This document shows positions 17,863 through 27,335 of a stretch of 64,000 bases of DNA, one piece after another. Origin of the DNA: Herbidospora daliensis (GTDB lineage: Bacteria > Actinomycetota > Actinomycetes > Streptosporangiales > Streptosporangiaceae); contig NZ_BBXF01000002.1 in NCBI RefSeq assembly GCF_001570585.1, forward strand, positions 1,438,077-1,502,076, read 5' to 3'. The position numbers and the translations under genes were made by a program. The stretch's first letter is position 1, and each line of letters starts with the position of its first letter. The notes below the pieces were generated by a model. The model saw nothing but the letters and a program-made list of their open reading frames with translations. It had not been told where the DNA came from and made no database searches.

Positions 17863-18851
17863 GCACCGGAATCGGCTGCAGAAACCTCCGCGTGTACGCC
17901 AACCGCAGGCAGCTGCTCGAAGTCCCGGACCTGCACGTGGCGTCCGGCCGCACACTGGCCGTCCTGGGCCCGAACGGCGCGGGAAAATCGACCCTGCTCC
18001 GCGCCCTGGGCCACCTCAGCACCCACCGGGTAACCGGCGAGATCCTCCTGGACGCCCGCCCCGCGACACGAGCGGAGATGCGCGAAGCAGTGGTAGCCGT
18101 CCTCCAGAGACCGATCATGCGCCGCGGCACGGTAGCCGCCAACGTGACCACGGGCCTGCGCTTCCGCGGCCTGAGCCGCCGCGAAGCCGAGACCCGCGCG
18201 AGGCCATGGATCGAAGCCCTCGGCCTGGACGCCCTGGCCGACCGCGACGCCCGCAGCCTGTCCATCGGCGAAGCCCAGCGAGTCAGCATCACCCGAGCAT
18301 TGGCGGTCGGCCCCCGGGTGCTGCTCCTCGACGAGCCGTTCAGCGGACTCGACAACACCACCCGAGCCGACCTGCTCGCCGACCTACGCGCGGCACTGAC
18401 GGGCCAGCCGACGGCGACGATCCTGGTCACCCACGACAGGCACGAGGCCCTAGCGCTGGCCGAAGACACGGCGTTGCTGATCGACGGCCGCATCCGCCAA
18501 CACGGCCCGACGACCGAAGTCCTGGACAACCCCGGCGACGTCGATACGGCAAGACTGCTCGGCTACACCAACCTCCTCCCACCAGCTCTCACCGGCGGCC
18601 CGAACACCCTGGTAGCGCGCCCCGAACACACCCAACTCGTCCGGGACGAAACCGACGAGGCAGGGCTGGTACCCGGAACCCTCCGGCGGACGGTCGCGCT
18701 GGGCATCGCCACCCGCGTCGACGTCGACACGTCCAGCGGCCCTCTGACCTGCCTGCACCCGGGCGACCTGCTCGCCACCGAGCTTCCTCCGGTAGGCAGC
18801 GACGTCCACGTCAGGATTCGGGAGACACGGTCGCTGACGGCGCGCTCTTAG
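17859..18851 (+). CDS. tupC: Tungstate-type ABC transporter ATP-binding protein
   Basis: 330 residues. Walker A LGPNGAGKSTLL, Q-loop VVAVLQRPIM, signature SLSIGEAQRVSI (a variant of LSGGQ in which Gly-Gly is Ile-Gly), Walker B VLLLDEPFSGLD and switch VTHDRHEALALAED are all present. A C-terminal extension of about 90 residues (VARPEHTQLV to HVRIRETRSL) resembles the TOBE-like regulatory domain of molybdate/tungstate importers. It ends the operon. Confidence 0.9.
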   Translation: MSTGIGCRNLRVYANRRQLLEVPDLHVASGRTLAVLGPNGAGKSTLLRALGHLSTHRVTGEILLDARPATRAEMREAVVAVLQRPIMRRGTVAANVTTGLRFRGLSRREAETRARPWIEALGLDALADRDARSLSIGEAQRVSITRALAVGPRVLLLDEPFSGLDNTTRADLLADLRAALTGQPTATILVTHDRHEALALAEDTALLIDGRIRQHGPTTEVLDNPGDVDTARLLGYTNLLPPALTGGPNTLVARPEHTQLVRDETDEAGLVPGTLRRTVALGIATRVDVDTSSGPLTCLHPGDLLATELPPVGSDVHVRIRETRSLTARS

Positions 18852-18877
18852 AGATCAAGGCATCCTCATAGGGCGTC

Positions 18878-19473
18878 TCAGAGTGCCCGCAGATCCTTCA
18901 CCGTGAGGCTTCCAGGCATCGCCTCGTCTCCGCACCATTCCCTCGGGCGTTCAACGGAGATCGTCGCTCCGGACACGAAGAACCCGGGATCGAGGTCGCA
19001 TGTCAATCGAGTGCCTTGCGGCGCATGGGGCACGCACTCTTCCGGTACGTCGACGGGTAGTGCGGCGACCAGTCGCTGGCGCACACCTCGATGGTTGTTG
19101 AGGCCGGTGCCCACCGACTTTGACTCAGCAGGGAGTCGAAGAAACTCAACCGAGGCCGACCGCTCTCGTCAGCGACATGGTGCAGAGTTACGGTGAAGCG
19201 CAGATCACGGGTGATCTCGACCCCGACGTTCGGGTGTTCCCCCTCACCGGAATGAAGAGCGTCCATGATCACAGCGCGCAGCTGACCGACTCGGAAATAC
19301 ATCGCGGGACGATTACGAACCGAATCTTCGAAGCGCAACACCGTGAGGTGCTCGGCCCCACAAGCCCCCTCCTCACCAGTGAACAGATGTGTGTGCTCAG
19401 CATGACGTTCGTCCAAAAGCCAGAACGCCAGGGCGGGATTGCCGCGCGCGGTTGTCCACTCAACAAATCGCAT
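18878..19473 (-). pseudogene. Hypothetical protein gene with a frameshift (GyrB-like VRxRPxMY motif)
   Basis: From ATG 19473 the frame reads well (RFVEWTTARGNPALAFWLLDE, then FEDSVRNRPAMYFRVGQL, then RLSFFDSLLSQSRWAPAS) but stops at 19003. From about 19085 the neighbouring frame carries the better text (QRLVAALPVDVPEECVPHAP, then TCDLDPGFFVSGATISVERPREW) to 18878. The two parts join into one protein of about 195 residues if one base is gained or lost near 19075-19090. The VRNRPAMYF string recalls the start of GyrB-type ATPases, but no other GHKL motif is clear. Confidence 0.5.
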
Positions 19474-19550
19474 CAGCATCACGCCAGCCCGACGGAGAAG
19501 GCCAGTCCCTTCGCTATCCGCAGCGCATGCGAAGGGAGGGACCCAATACC

Positions 19551-19949
19551 GTGAGGGTGGTGCGAGTCGAGCAATGTGCATCCTTGCGAATCATCGACAG
19601 CGGGCTGGATCTTGCCCAGATCTCCGAGCTGCTGGGCATCTGGCCCCCACAAAGCGCTTCATCCGACGACTGGAAGCTCGAATCCTCCGCGGGCGACTCC
19701 GCGGTCTCCCTCGAGACACAGATCAACGAGATCGTCACCCCCCTGCTCGGCCAAGCGGACAAGATCAGAGAGTTGGTCGATCGAGGGGCCAAGGTGGAGC
19801 TCTTTCTCACCCGAAGCCTGCTCGGACCTGGAGTGGGACATCTGTGCTTCATGCTCGACGTATCCGTGATCAAATTCCTGGCCGAGGTCGACGCATCGGT
19901 GTGGTTCGACGAATACGACGAGACCAGCGCAGACGATAGACCCAAGTAG
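19551..19949 (+). CDS. DUF4279 family protein
   Basis: 132 residues from GTG 19551; a GGGAGGG lies about 11 bp upstream, and ATG 19527 is a possible alternative. The sequence SLRIIDSGLDLAQISELLGIWP, then DDWKLESSAGDSAVSLETQINEIVTPL and a closing beta strand (ASVWFDEYDET) fits the DUF4279 family, small cytoplasmic proteins often found near toxin or immunity genes. No function is known. Confidence 0.75.
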   Translation: MRVVRVEQCASLRIIDSGLDLAQISELLGIWPPQSASSDDWKLESSAGDSAVSLETQINEIVTPLLGQADKIRELVDRGAKVELFLTRSLLGPGVGHLCFMLDVSVIKFLAEVDASVWFDEYDETSADDRPK

Positions 19950-20274
19950 AGATCTAAGGCGGGTTCAGCCCACATACGCTGCCCTCCGCTTAGGTCGGGG
20001 TTGTATGCATGGAGCTAATCGGCCTCCCACATTGCAAGCCACTGGCTGATCGTCAAGGGCCGGCCCCGGCCATAAACGGAGGCTGTAGATGCCAATTTCC
20101 TCAAGTTCGAGTAGGGATACATCTCCGCTCACCACCGCAGATCCTGGCAGCAACCGCTGAGGTTCAGGCTGGAGAGCCAGGTCTGCGCGCCAGAATGACG
20201 GGCACCAGATGCTCAACCCGCTGGTGGGACGTCCGCCTTCTTGTTGGTGGGCAGCGGTGCTGCAATTATTGATC
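19950..20274. other. Intergenic stretch, nothing recognised
   Basis: 325 bp. The minus strand holds a weak open frame with some ordered-looking text (RLLPGSAVVSGDVSLLELEEIG) but no start signal or family match, so it may be a gene remnant. No RNA gene or repeat seen. Confidence 0.4.
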
Positions 20275-20664
20275 ATGCGATATTTCAGCTCGACAGGCTG
20301 GATGGCGATCTTCTCAGGAACGGAGACCGAGGTCGGACGTGCGCGACCGGTGGAAGCCTGGGATCCGACTACGGGGGTGGCGCTTGTCGTGAACCCCCAA
20401 CGAGGTGCGCTGCGTCCTGTCACCGAGTGGTCTGACTTCTCTCATTTAGAACGAGGAGAGCGTGTCGTAGGGACCATTCCAGGAGGCGGATGGCGAGCTC
20501 ACTGGAACGACGGGTACGACGGCACTCCGGAGACCGAGGCGGTACTTGCGTGGCTTATCCACGCTAATGGTCGAGCCACTCCCATTAGCGTCAGCCGCGA
20601 TGGCGCCGTTGATACAGCAGAGTCGGCTGATCGTATTCTCGCCCCCGGACAGGACCTGGACTGA
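20275..20664 (+). CDS. Hypothetical protein
   Basis: 129 residues from ATG 20275. The protein is soluble, begins MRYFSSTGWMAIFSGTETEV, and has a conserved-looking middle (ALVVNPQRGALRPVTEWSDF) and C-terminal HWNDGYDGTPETEAVLAWLIHANGRATPI. I recognise no family. Codon use is a little less GC-biased than the genes upstream. Confidence 0.6.
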   Translation: MRYFSSTGWMAIFSGTETEVGRARPVEAWDPTTGVALVVNPQRGALRPVTEWSDFSHLERGERVVGTIPGGGWRAHWNDGYDGTPETEAVLAWLIHANGRATPISVSRDGAVDTAESADRILAPGQDLD

Positions 20665-20864
20665 GTCGGTAGCAGGAAGAAATGATCGCCCGCGTTGTCC
20701 GCTTGGGGATCATCCACTGATTTCGAGAAAACAGGGGGGACTGACTACGAGTTCCGTGAAAGGACCGCGGCTGCCCGCCTGATCTGGCACAGGAACTCAC
20801 TCGTCGACCAGGACCCGGCGAACATCCAGCCCTCGGTCCAAGATCCAGCGACGAGGATGGGGAC

Positions 20865-21254
20865 ATGACGCACTACAGCAGGCTCTACAAGGTCGTGATC
20901 GATGTGCCCGAGGGCGATCACGACAAGGAACTGACGTTCTGGCAGGAGGCGACCGGTCAGACGCTGACTCCGTTCGAGCGGTACCCGGAGTACCACGGCG
21001 CCTTCTTGCCCGGCGACGTCTTCGCCATGCTCATTCAGCGAATCGGGACAGGCCCTGCGCGCGTCCATCTCGACATACATACCGACGACCTGGAGGCGGA
21101 GACCGCGCGTCTGGAGGCCCTCGGCGCTCGACCCCTGCGGCTGGTGAACGACCATTGGCGGGTCATGGAGGATCCCGCCGGGCTGCCCTTCTGCATCATC
21201 CCCCAGCCCGTGGGCTCTCTGAACGACGACAACGCTCAACGCTGGGACAGCTGA
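20865..21254 (+). CDS. VOC (glyoxalase/bleomycin-resistance) family protein
   Basis: 129 residues. The pattern YSRLYKVVIDVPEGDHDKELTFWQEATG, the LPGDVFAMLIQRIGTGPARVHLDIHTDD strand pair and VMEDPAGLPFCIIP is the paired beta-alpha-beta-beta-beta fold of VOC proteins. The His in VHLDIH and Glu in VMEDPAG are in the usual metal-ligand places. Role unknown: dioxygenase, isomerase or resistance protein are all possible. Confidence 0.88.
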   Translation: MTHYSRLYKVVIDVPEGDHDKELTFWQEATGQTLTPFERYPEYHGAFLPGDVFAMLIQRIGTGPARVHLDIHTDDLEAETARLEALGARPLRLVNDHWRVMEDPAGLPFCIIPQPVGSLNDDNAQRWDS

Positions 21255-21690
21255 CATCGCCTGACACCGGAACGGATGCGCGCACACCGTTCTGGCGGCG
21301 AAGAACGCCTCGTGTTCACTACCTGGGCGGTCAGTCGGCGGCTCGAAGCCGGACCGGATGGCCGATCAAGCCGTTCATCCGCCCCGTCCGCTGATCCACG
21401 AAACTGATGGCGCGTTCATGGCACTCCAATAGCTTTCACGGAATCAAAGCCAAGCCTGCGAACCCATCGGACGACCTATCGAACCCGCGCTGTCAGCCTG
21501 AGAGGCGCAGCCATCACGGGGACCGCATCTCGGATCGCCTGGTCAACGGAGTTCTCAGGCCGGACGTGAAAGACCGTGACCAACTCCGGAGGCCAGATGG
21601 CCTTCGCTGGGCGAGGTCGCCGCGTGGCCCCGGCTCAGGTCATGCCCGCCGATGCGAATCTCGTCCAGGCCTGCCACCGTCGGCCGTGTC
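21255..21690. other. Intergenic stretch holding an att remnant
   Basis: 436 bp without a credible gene. It contains the 20-bp tRNA-derived remnant at 21478-21497 and no other feature I can name. It probably marks the left limit of the integration zone. Confidence 0.4.
21478..21497. repeat. Possible decayed attachment-site remnant
   Basis: ATCGAACCCGCGCTGTCAGC is an exact 20-bp match to the inner part of the 42-bp att core found at 28080, 47239 and 62258, in the same orientation, and the next seven bases match at most positions. The flanks to the left do not match. A chance match of this length is unlikely, so an old att site is the best reading. Confidence 0.5.
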
Positions 21691-24147
21691 TCATCCAGTG
21701 AGCTGGCGGGTGATGGACGGGTCGGTGATGGCGGTGTCGTCGGCGAGCAGGAACGCCTTGGACAGGATGACCGACAGCATGCCGCCCTCCTCCTCGAAGG
21801 GCAGGAAGACCCGGTCGCCGGTGCCGCTGGGGACGATGCACAGGTAGGCGTCGTTGGGTTCCATCAGGATGTTGCCCGACCCCAAGTGGATCTTGTAGGT
21901 CCGCAGGTCTCCGCGCACACGCAGGAACCGGTCGGTCAGCTCCGACTGATCGGCGATCTTCAACCGGGGCAGGAGACGGGCCAGCGCGTCGCGCCGGGTG
22001 CGGGCGGTCTCGGTCAGATCGCCGAAGCCGTAGGACTGCCAGTAGTCGCCTTGTCCCTCAGGGTTGAGGCCGGTGGAGGTCACACCGACGGCCAGGTCGG
22101 CGTCGCGTAGCGCCTCCGACAGGGGCAGGCGATCGACCTGGGCCAGCGGGACCACGGATCCACGGTCGTCGGTGAAACGAAGATCCCCGCTGACGCAGAT
22201 GGAGACGGGGCCGACGTTGTCCCGCTCGGCGGACTCCTCGTCCAGGTGGAACCCCCAATGCGCGGTGAGCCCACCGGGCAGTTCCTTGGCGGCGTCGGCC
22301 TGGTCGGAGCCGTACTCCCAGCCCCAGTGGCCCAGGGACATCCCGGTCCAGCCGCGCTCGGTCAGCAGGGCTTTGGCTTGGCCGTAGCGGAGCAGATGAC
22401 CGGTGAAGCGGCGCGAGTGGTCAGACGTCCGCTCCTCGGCCGGGGTGAGTAGGTAGACCTCGCGGAAGGCCTGTTTGAACGGCTGGCGCAGGCCTGTCTC
22501 GATCAGGTGGTCGCGCCAGGTGCGGACCTCGTCCACCGTGTGGGAGATGGGGTGCCAGAGGCGAATTGTCGTGTCCGGCTCGGGTTGGATCCGGTGTCCC
22601 GCCGGATCGGTCAGCTCCCAGACGCCGTCGACCTGGACAGGAAGCCCCGATGGTCCTTCGAGGATTTCCCAGATCAGGGATCTGCCGTAGTGACCGGTGA
22701 CCGGATGGTCGAGGTAGAACGCGCACACCTCGTGCCAGCGCCACTCGCGTTCGGTGGCCAGCGCCCGCTCGATGCGGAAGCGTTCGGCGGGTAGCGCCTT
22801 CTTCAGTTCCTTGGCGGTGGCCCTGAGCTCAGCCAGCAGTTCCTTGTGCTCCTCGCGGACGGCCTTGGGGATCGTCTTGCGTATCGCGCCGAGAGGGCCG
22901 ACGAAGTCCACGGCCCCGTCGATGCTCAGCCGCAGGCCGTGCTCGGTGCGGGTGCCGTCGGGCCCCAGGCCGAACGTGGGGACGGTGCGTTCCAGCAGTT
23001 GCTCAGCGGACAGGCCGATCTGTGCGGCAACCGCGTCCAGGGTTCTGGTCACCCCGGCCAGGATCGTCTTCTTGCGAACCTTGGCCTGCACCCGTGCCAG
23101 TTGGCCGACCACCTCCAGGCCGCCGCGCCGGGCCAGCACCCCGACCGCGGCGTTGGCCAGCAGTTCGCTGCGGGAGTTGGCCCCCGACCCGCCGATCCCG
23201 GTGCCGGCGGCCACGGCGACATCGCCCAGCAACGCCGTCACCCATGGCTCGTCGATCAGCTCGCAGGTCCACACCATGCCTCGCAGCGGTACGGCGGTGC
23301 GCTCGTGCAGGTAGACGACCTCGGTCCACTCGTAATCGTCGTGCCGGCGCCGGATGACGCTCTCACGGTAGGCCGGTACACGGCTGAGCACGTCCTTGAT
23401 CAGAGCCGTGGCCTCCGGCGTCAGCAGGGCCGCGGTCCGGTTGAGCCAGGCGGCGGTGGGCTTGGCGGAGGTGGCGTTGGTCCAGTGCCGTAGTAGGGGA
23501 AGTACGTCCGCGGCGCCGAGGCGATCGGCGTACTCCTCGCGTAGCAGCACGGCGAACTCGTCATGGGTGGTGAGAAGGCTCTTCGCCGCGGTGGTGGAGT
23601 CGGCGGCCGAATACTCGATCAGCGCGTTGTCGAGGAAGCGTTTGGCGGACCATTTCGCGGTCCACTTGTTTCCGTTCAGCTTGGCGTGTGCCCGGCGCAG
23701 GTCCTCCAGGTACGGCTCACGCTCGGCAGCGGGCAGCCGTTTGAGGGCGGCGACGGGAACCTTGAACATCTCCTCGCGCTGCTGCCCATTGCCCAGTGAG
23801 GTCGCGGCTGTCTGCCACAGCAACTTGATCTCCGCCGGAGTCCAGCCGAGTTTGCGGCGCGCGACCGCCGGTGGAACGGTCGTCAGGATCCAGCAGTATC
23901 CGGGCCCGTTACGGCTCTGCCAAAGGATATGCATGCGCAATTGCGCCCAGATGCCCATGGCCCGCCACTCGGTGTCGCCCCACTCCTGGGCCAGTTTCCC
24001 CATGGGAGTGTCAACCAGCGCCGGCTGCGGCCACACATAGTCGTACGCGTAAACCGCATCCAGCTGCGCGAAGACGTCGAGAACGGTCTGGTCCAGGCCG
24101 TCCAGCCAACCGCGGTGCGCGGCGGGGAGCTCGTCGATGACACCCAC
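21691..24147 (-). CDS. DUF4132 family protein (paralogue)
   Basis: 818 residues from GTG 24147, with GGAGG 5 bp upstream. The C-terminal blocks RTYKIHLGSGNILM, VFLPFEEEGGMLSVILSKAF and DPSITRQL match the paralogue at 466-2775 closely, while the N-terminal 250 residues differ and are longer. It starts 1 bp after the stop of the 120-residue gene upstream, so the two are an operon. Position in block C suggests it came with an element. Function of DUF4132 is unknown. Confidence 0.85.
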   Translation of the reverse strand: MGVIDELPAAHRGWLDGLDQTVLDVFAQLDAVYAYDYVWPQPALVDTPMGKLAQEWGDTEWRAMGIWAQLRMHILWQSRNGPGYCWILTTVPPAVARRKLGWTPAEIKLLWQTAATSLGNGQQREEMFKVPVAALKRLPAAEREPYLEDLRRAHAKLNGNKWTAKWSAKRFLDNALIEYSAADSTTAAKSLLTTHDEFAVLLREEYADRLGAADVLPLLRHWTNATSAKPTAAWLNRTAALLTPEATALIKDVLSRVPAYRESVIRRRHDDYEWTEVVYLHERTAVPLRGMVWTCELIDEPWVTALLGDVAVAAGTGIGGSGANSRSELLANAAVGVLARRGGLEVVGQLARVQAKVRKKTILAGVTRTLDAVAAQIGLSAEQLLERTVPTFGLGPDGTRTEHGLRLSIDGAVDFVGPLGAIRKTIPKAVREEHKELLAELRATAKELKKALPAERFRIERALATEREWRWHEVCAFYLDHPVTGHYGRSLIWEILEGPSGLPVQVDGVWELTDPAGHRIQPEPDTTIRLWHPISHTVDEVRTWRDHLIETGLRQPFKQAFREVYLLTPAEERTSDHSRRFTGHLLRYGQAKALLTERGWTGMSLGHWGWEYGSDQADAAKELPGGLTAHWGFHLDEESAERDNVGPVSICVSGDLRFTDDRGSVVPLAQVDRLPLSEALRDADLAVGVTSTGLNPEGQGDYWQSYGFGDLTETARTRRDALARLLPRLKIADQSELTDRFLRVRGDLRTYKIHLGSGNILMEPNDAYLCIVPSGTGDRVFLPFEEEGGMLSVILSKAFLLADDTAITDPSITRQLTG

Positions 24148-24148
24148 G

Positions 24149-24511
24149 TCAGCCTCCGACCAGGGGGACGAGCTTGATGAAGGACACGACCGGCTCGAAG
24201 GCCAGGTCGACCTCGGTGTTCACGTCCTCGATCTGCCGGTCGCCCACCGGCAGGAATCCGTAGCGAGTGAAGGCGGCGTCGGTCTGCTTCTCCCAGCCGA
24301 GCCTGGGGGCGGTGCGCATCCGGTAGCTGTTCAGGCCGGCCCCGGTGTTGGCGGGCTTGACCAGGTTACGGCAGTGGTGGGATGGGGCGGTGTTGTGGCA
24401 GACCACCTCCTGGCTCACGCGGGCCGAGATCCGCTCGGGCATATCGGGCAGGGGACGTTCCTCCAATGCCCGACCCGTCGCGGTCTCGTCGCGAAAGGTG
24501 ACCAGCGCCAT
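24149..24511 (-). CDS. Hypothetical protein, operon partner of DUF4132
   Basis: 120 residues from ATG 24511 with AGGG 8 bp upstream. It is soluble, with a Cys/His-containing middle (VVCHNTAPSHHCRNLVKPANTG) and the conserved-looking C-terminus FTRYGFLPVGDRQIEDVNTEVDL. No family recognised. It ends 1 bp before the DUF4132 start, so the products are probably needed together. Confidence 0.6.
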   Translation of the reverse strand: MALVTFRDETATGRALEERPLPDMPERISARVSQEVVCHNTAPSHHCRNLVKPANTGAGLNSYRMRTAPRLGWEKQTDAAFTRYGFLPVGDRQIEDVNTEVDLAFEPVVSFIKLVPLVGG

Positions 24512-24746
24512 TGCTACATCCCTTGATCGTCGGGGGGTGACAGTGCCATCTATAGCAACGCAGTCCGACAGAAAGACACTCAGGCCACCACGTCCGGCAT
24601 CCGCCGGAGGAGGTGGCGCTCCGTGCTCTTGACGGTCCCGGTGAGCGCACGTGCGTGCACGAGAGTTCGCTGTGCACTGTCGTACTCGGTCCGTGTCTTC
24701 GGCCCGCATGGGTTGTGCTGCCAGCAGGTTCAGGGGAGGCGGTGGC

Positions 24747-24880
24747 GTGCCGACTTATGGCGGGTCCGTTCCGCAATCGGAAATGCGCGTAGGTGGATGG
24801 CCCGAGCCTCTGCTGTCCGGGACCGGCGCCCACACCGCATGCCCGGGCGGCAGAGGACCGATTGCGGCGGCGCGCCGCGG
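24747..24880 (+). repeat. Dispersed repeat R, copy 1
   Basis: GC-rich unit of about 140 bp that recurs at 38138, 44335 and 51272, always in the same orientation. It begins GTGCCGACTTATGG here and contains the common piece GGGACCGGCGCCCAC and the palindrome GCGGCGCGCCGC. This is the most diverged copy. It lies just past the 3' end of the inositol-phosphatase remnant. Confidence 0.6.
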
Positions 24881-24904
24881 GGTGCTGTTCGGCAAGTTGG
24901 CCGC

Positions 24905-25271
24905 TTAGCTCCGTCGCGCCTGGTCGATCAGGCCCATGAGGTCAGCCACGAGCTTGGGCGCTGCGGCGATGGTCGCGCTTGAAGCCATCGTGTGAGGGCT
25001 GCCGTCGATTTCTACAACTGCCGCTCCAGCTTCGCGAGCGGCGGCGGTGTCCCATGGCTTGTTGGAGAGCATGATGCATGCGTCCGTCTTCCCGGCGGCA
25101 ACCCACGCCAGATCGACAGCGGCGGACCCGTACATCCGTACTCGCTGAACTCTCGTGGCGAGGTGGTAGTTGAGCGGAATACGGAGCCGGTTCTTCTCCT
25201 CGGCGTCGGCTTCGACGGCGTAGTCCCCAATGGCCACGATCGCGGCGTCAAGGGCGTCCGTTCTGCTGGCG
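24905..25271 (-). pseudogene. Truncated inositol-monophosphatase family gene
   Basis: The text DALDAAIVAIGDYAVEADAEEK, then RVRMYGSAAVDLAWVAAGKTDACIMLSN and the C-terminus is almost identical, also in DNA, to the intact gene at 44510-45307. Homology stops at about 25271, so the N-terminal half with the catalytic metal site is missing, and four residues (GVAI) are deleted after PWDTAA. It cannot be an active phosphatase. Confidence 0.85.
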
Positions 25272-25394
25272 GGAGGATGTCGGCGATCTCCGCGCCGAAG
25301 TGGCTGCGTCTGCCTCGATCGCCACACGCTTTACCCCTATACGCCACGGCCGACCCTGCGATACGGGGTCCACGCGGGCTGGTACAAATACGGC

Positions 25395-25691
25395 ATGAGC
25401 GAACTCGCCGGCTATCCTCCACGGCCGAACGTGCGGCCGGCCCGGCGGGTCTACAGTCGGACCTACCGTGTGTGGGCCTACGTGCTCCTGTGGACGCCGA
25501 TCGCGATCACGGTGGTCGGTATCATCCTCGGCCTGGGGCTGTTCGCAGCCGCTGATGCCGACCCGACGCACGGTTCGTCCGCGCTCGGCTATATCGGCCT
25601 CTTCGTGTGGGGTGGGCTCGCGGTCCTGTCGCCGGTCCTGCTCGGGTCGTTCATCGCCGGGCTGGTCATGCTGATCCGCGCCCGCAGCTGA
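25395..25691 (+). CDS. Small membrane protein
   Basis: 98 residues from ATG 25395. A basic N-terminus (PPRPNVRPARRVYSRTYRV) is followed by two strong membrane helices (WAYVLLWTPIAITVVGIILGLGLFA and GYIGLFVWGGLAVLSPVLLGSFIAGLVMLI). No family recognised; perhaps an element accessory gene. Confidence 0.6.
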   Translation: MSELAGYPPRPNVRPARRVYSRTYRVWAYVLLWTPIAITVVGIILGLGLFAAADADPTHGSSALGYIGLFVWGGLAVLSPVLLGSFIAGLVMLIRARS

Positions 25692-25795
25692 AGCCGAGGC
25701 CGGCTGCCTGGACGATGTCATCGCCACGCCGACGGTCACCGTCTCGGCGGAAGACTTAACCCGGCTCGAAGAGCCGATCGGCGAGGGCGGGCAGG

Positions 25796-26341
25796 TCATC
25801 CTGCCCTGAGGTCCGGCCGTGGCCGGCCGTTGTGACGCAGCTGGAGCCGACGCCGCGGATGTGAGCGCAGCACCGGGTGGAGGTTCCAGCCCTGCTCCGA
25901 GGCGACGCGTAGGGCGTAACCGGCACCGGCGCCCCGGAAGTAGTGTGCGCCGAGCTCCAGATCGCGGTGGTACTCGCGACGGTGGTGGGAGGTCTCCACG
26001 CGCCGGGTCTGCTTCTCGATGCGCCGGTCCACGCGCGCTTGGTAGTACGCCGTGTCGCCCTCCCGCACCAGAGCCACCGGGGTCACGCACCAGAGCGGGA
26101 CGAACGGTATCCGGCCTAACGTGGCGTCCAGTATTCGTATCGCGCGGTTCTCGGTACGCGGCACCATGTCGACGATCAGCTGGACCACCGGCGCTACGCA
26201 GTGGAAGCAGATCGCGAGGACGACCCACACCACCCACCACAGCGGCAGAAACACCAGGGTCAGGGGGAGAAGCAGCAGCCAGCGCAGTGCCCCATGGCGG
26301 ACGGGAAACGGCCCCCAGGACGGGTCGTCGGAGTCATGCAC
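25796..26341 (-). CDS. Hypothetical membrane protein
   Basis: 181 residues from GTG 26341. One long hydrophobic region (LRWLLLLPLTLVFLPLWWVVWVVLAICFHCV) and a second shorter one are followed by a charged tail with GAHYFRGAGAGYALRVASEQGW. The last 25 residues are Arg-rich and may reflect a lost stop. No family recognised. Confidence 0.45.
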   Translation of the reverse strand: MHDSDDPSWGPFPVRHGALRWLLLLPLTLVFLPLWWVVWVVLAICFHCVAPVVQLIVDMVPRTENRAIRILDATLGRIPFVPLWCVTPVALVREGDTAYYQARVDRRIEKQTRRVETSHHRREYHRDLELGAHYFRGAGAGYALRVASEQGWNLHPVLRSHPRRRLQLRHNGRPRPDLRAG

Positions 26342-26967
26342 GGACGGTGTTTCCTCTCGGCTTCGCCATCGCTCGACGGTGCGCCCGTGAGCCTACGCCG
26401 AGGGCCGACCGACCCGCACGAAACGGCGGACCGTGCTGGCATCAGCCAGAGTCCGGCCGGCGTCTCTCACCATGACCGAACGCCGAGATCGGAAAGGTCG
26501 AGGAACAAGGATCGGTGTGGCGGTGACGGTCCACTGGTCCGGACAGCGTCTCGTTTACTGGTCAGTGGTTAGACCGGTTGTTACGACGTTCTTGGACCGG
26601 CTGGATCCTGGTGAACTGTCGGACTTATTCGCAGCGGGTGGCCCCCGTCGAGACATGGTTTCAGGGAGGCGGCGAGTGGATGGCTGCCTGAATGGCACCT
26701 CCGGCTGCACTTGGCGGTAGCTCCCCGCCGGTCTTCGGGCCCTCCAGGCAGACCGACCGTGCCCCAGCTTCGCCGAGTGGAGCGACGCGTGGGTGTGGGC
26801 CGAGCCGTACCGGTGATGTGGACGAACGGTCACTGGTTCCGCTGGCAATCCGGCTGGAGGTCAAGGACGGGTCGGCTGGTCTACCCCTTCGCTCTGTCGG
26901 CAACTATCTGACAACTGGTCACGAGTCAGTGGGTGCGAGCCATTTGGGTAGTGGACGAGGTCTTGAC
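26342..26967. other. Stretch with a degraded copy of the block-A cargo gene
   Basis: 626 bp. At about 26810-26911 the plus strand reads VMWTNGHWFRWQSGWRSRTGRLVYPF and then stops; this matches the middle of the gene at 46449-46841 (VVWTNGDWFRWQSGRTSNSGRPVYAL). The N-terminal half is not in frame and the C-terminus is missing, so this is a pseudogene remnant. No other gene is supported. Confidence 0.55.
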
Positions 26968-27335
26968 TTAGCGCAGAGGTAGTGCTCGGACGCGGATTCC
27001 GGAGGTGGTGAACGCGGCGACTGCACCCGCCTGAAGATGCGGTTCGAGAACGTCGAGATTGGCGACGATGATGTTGACCAGGTCTGGTGCTCGAAGCTCC
27101 AGTAGTTCCCGCACCAGAATGACTGATGGCTTTGCCGCGCGGGTCTGGGCCAACAGCGCTCCGAAGTCGGTATCGGCTGAGATGATGACGCGGTCCTGGG
27201 CCACCGCGAGTGCCATGACCGTGACGTCTGGCGCACTCGTTGCTCCGAGATCACGGACGTGAACCGAATCGTGCTCGGCCTTGGTCAGCAGTTCGGCCAC
27301 GCGAGGTGAGAGGTTTCGTCGATCAGGAACTTCAC
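26968..27335 (-). pseudogene. DUF5615 (PIN-like) toxin gene with a one-base frameshift
   Basis: The gene should start at GTG 27335, overlapping the stop of the DUF433 gene (GTGA), with VKFLIDE. The body of the protein, NLSPRVAELLTKAEHDSVHVRDLG and later RVIISADTDFGALL, is in the next frame. Adding one base after GACGA near 27315 would join VKFLIDE to NLSPRV, the normal DUF5615 start with its catalytic Asp. The toxin RNase is therefore probably inactive, unless this is a sequencing error. Confidence 0.75.

Noticed and set aside
25682-25809. A small plus-strand gene ending at 25809
   Set aside because: Some ordered text (VSAEDLTRLEEPIGEGGQVILP) but no start or ribosome site; at most a gene remnant.
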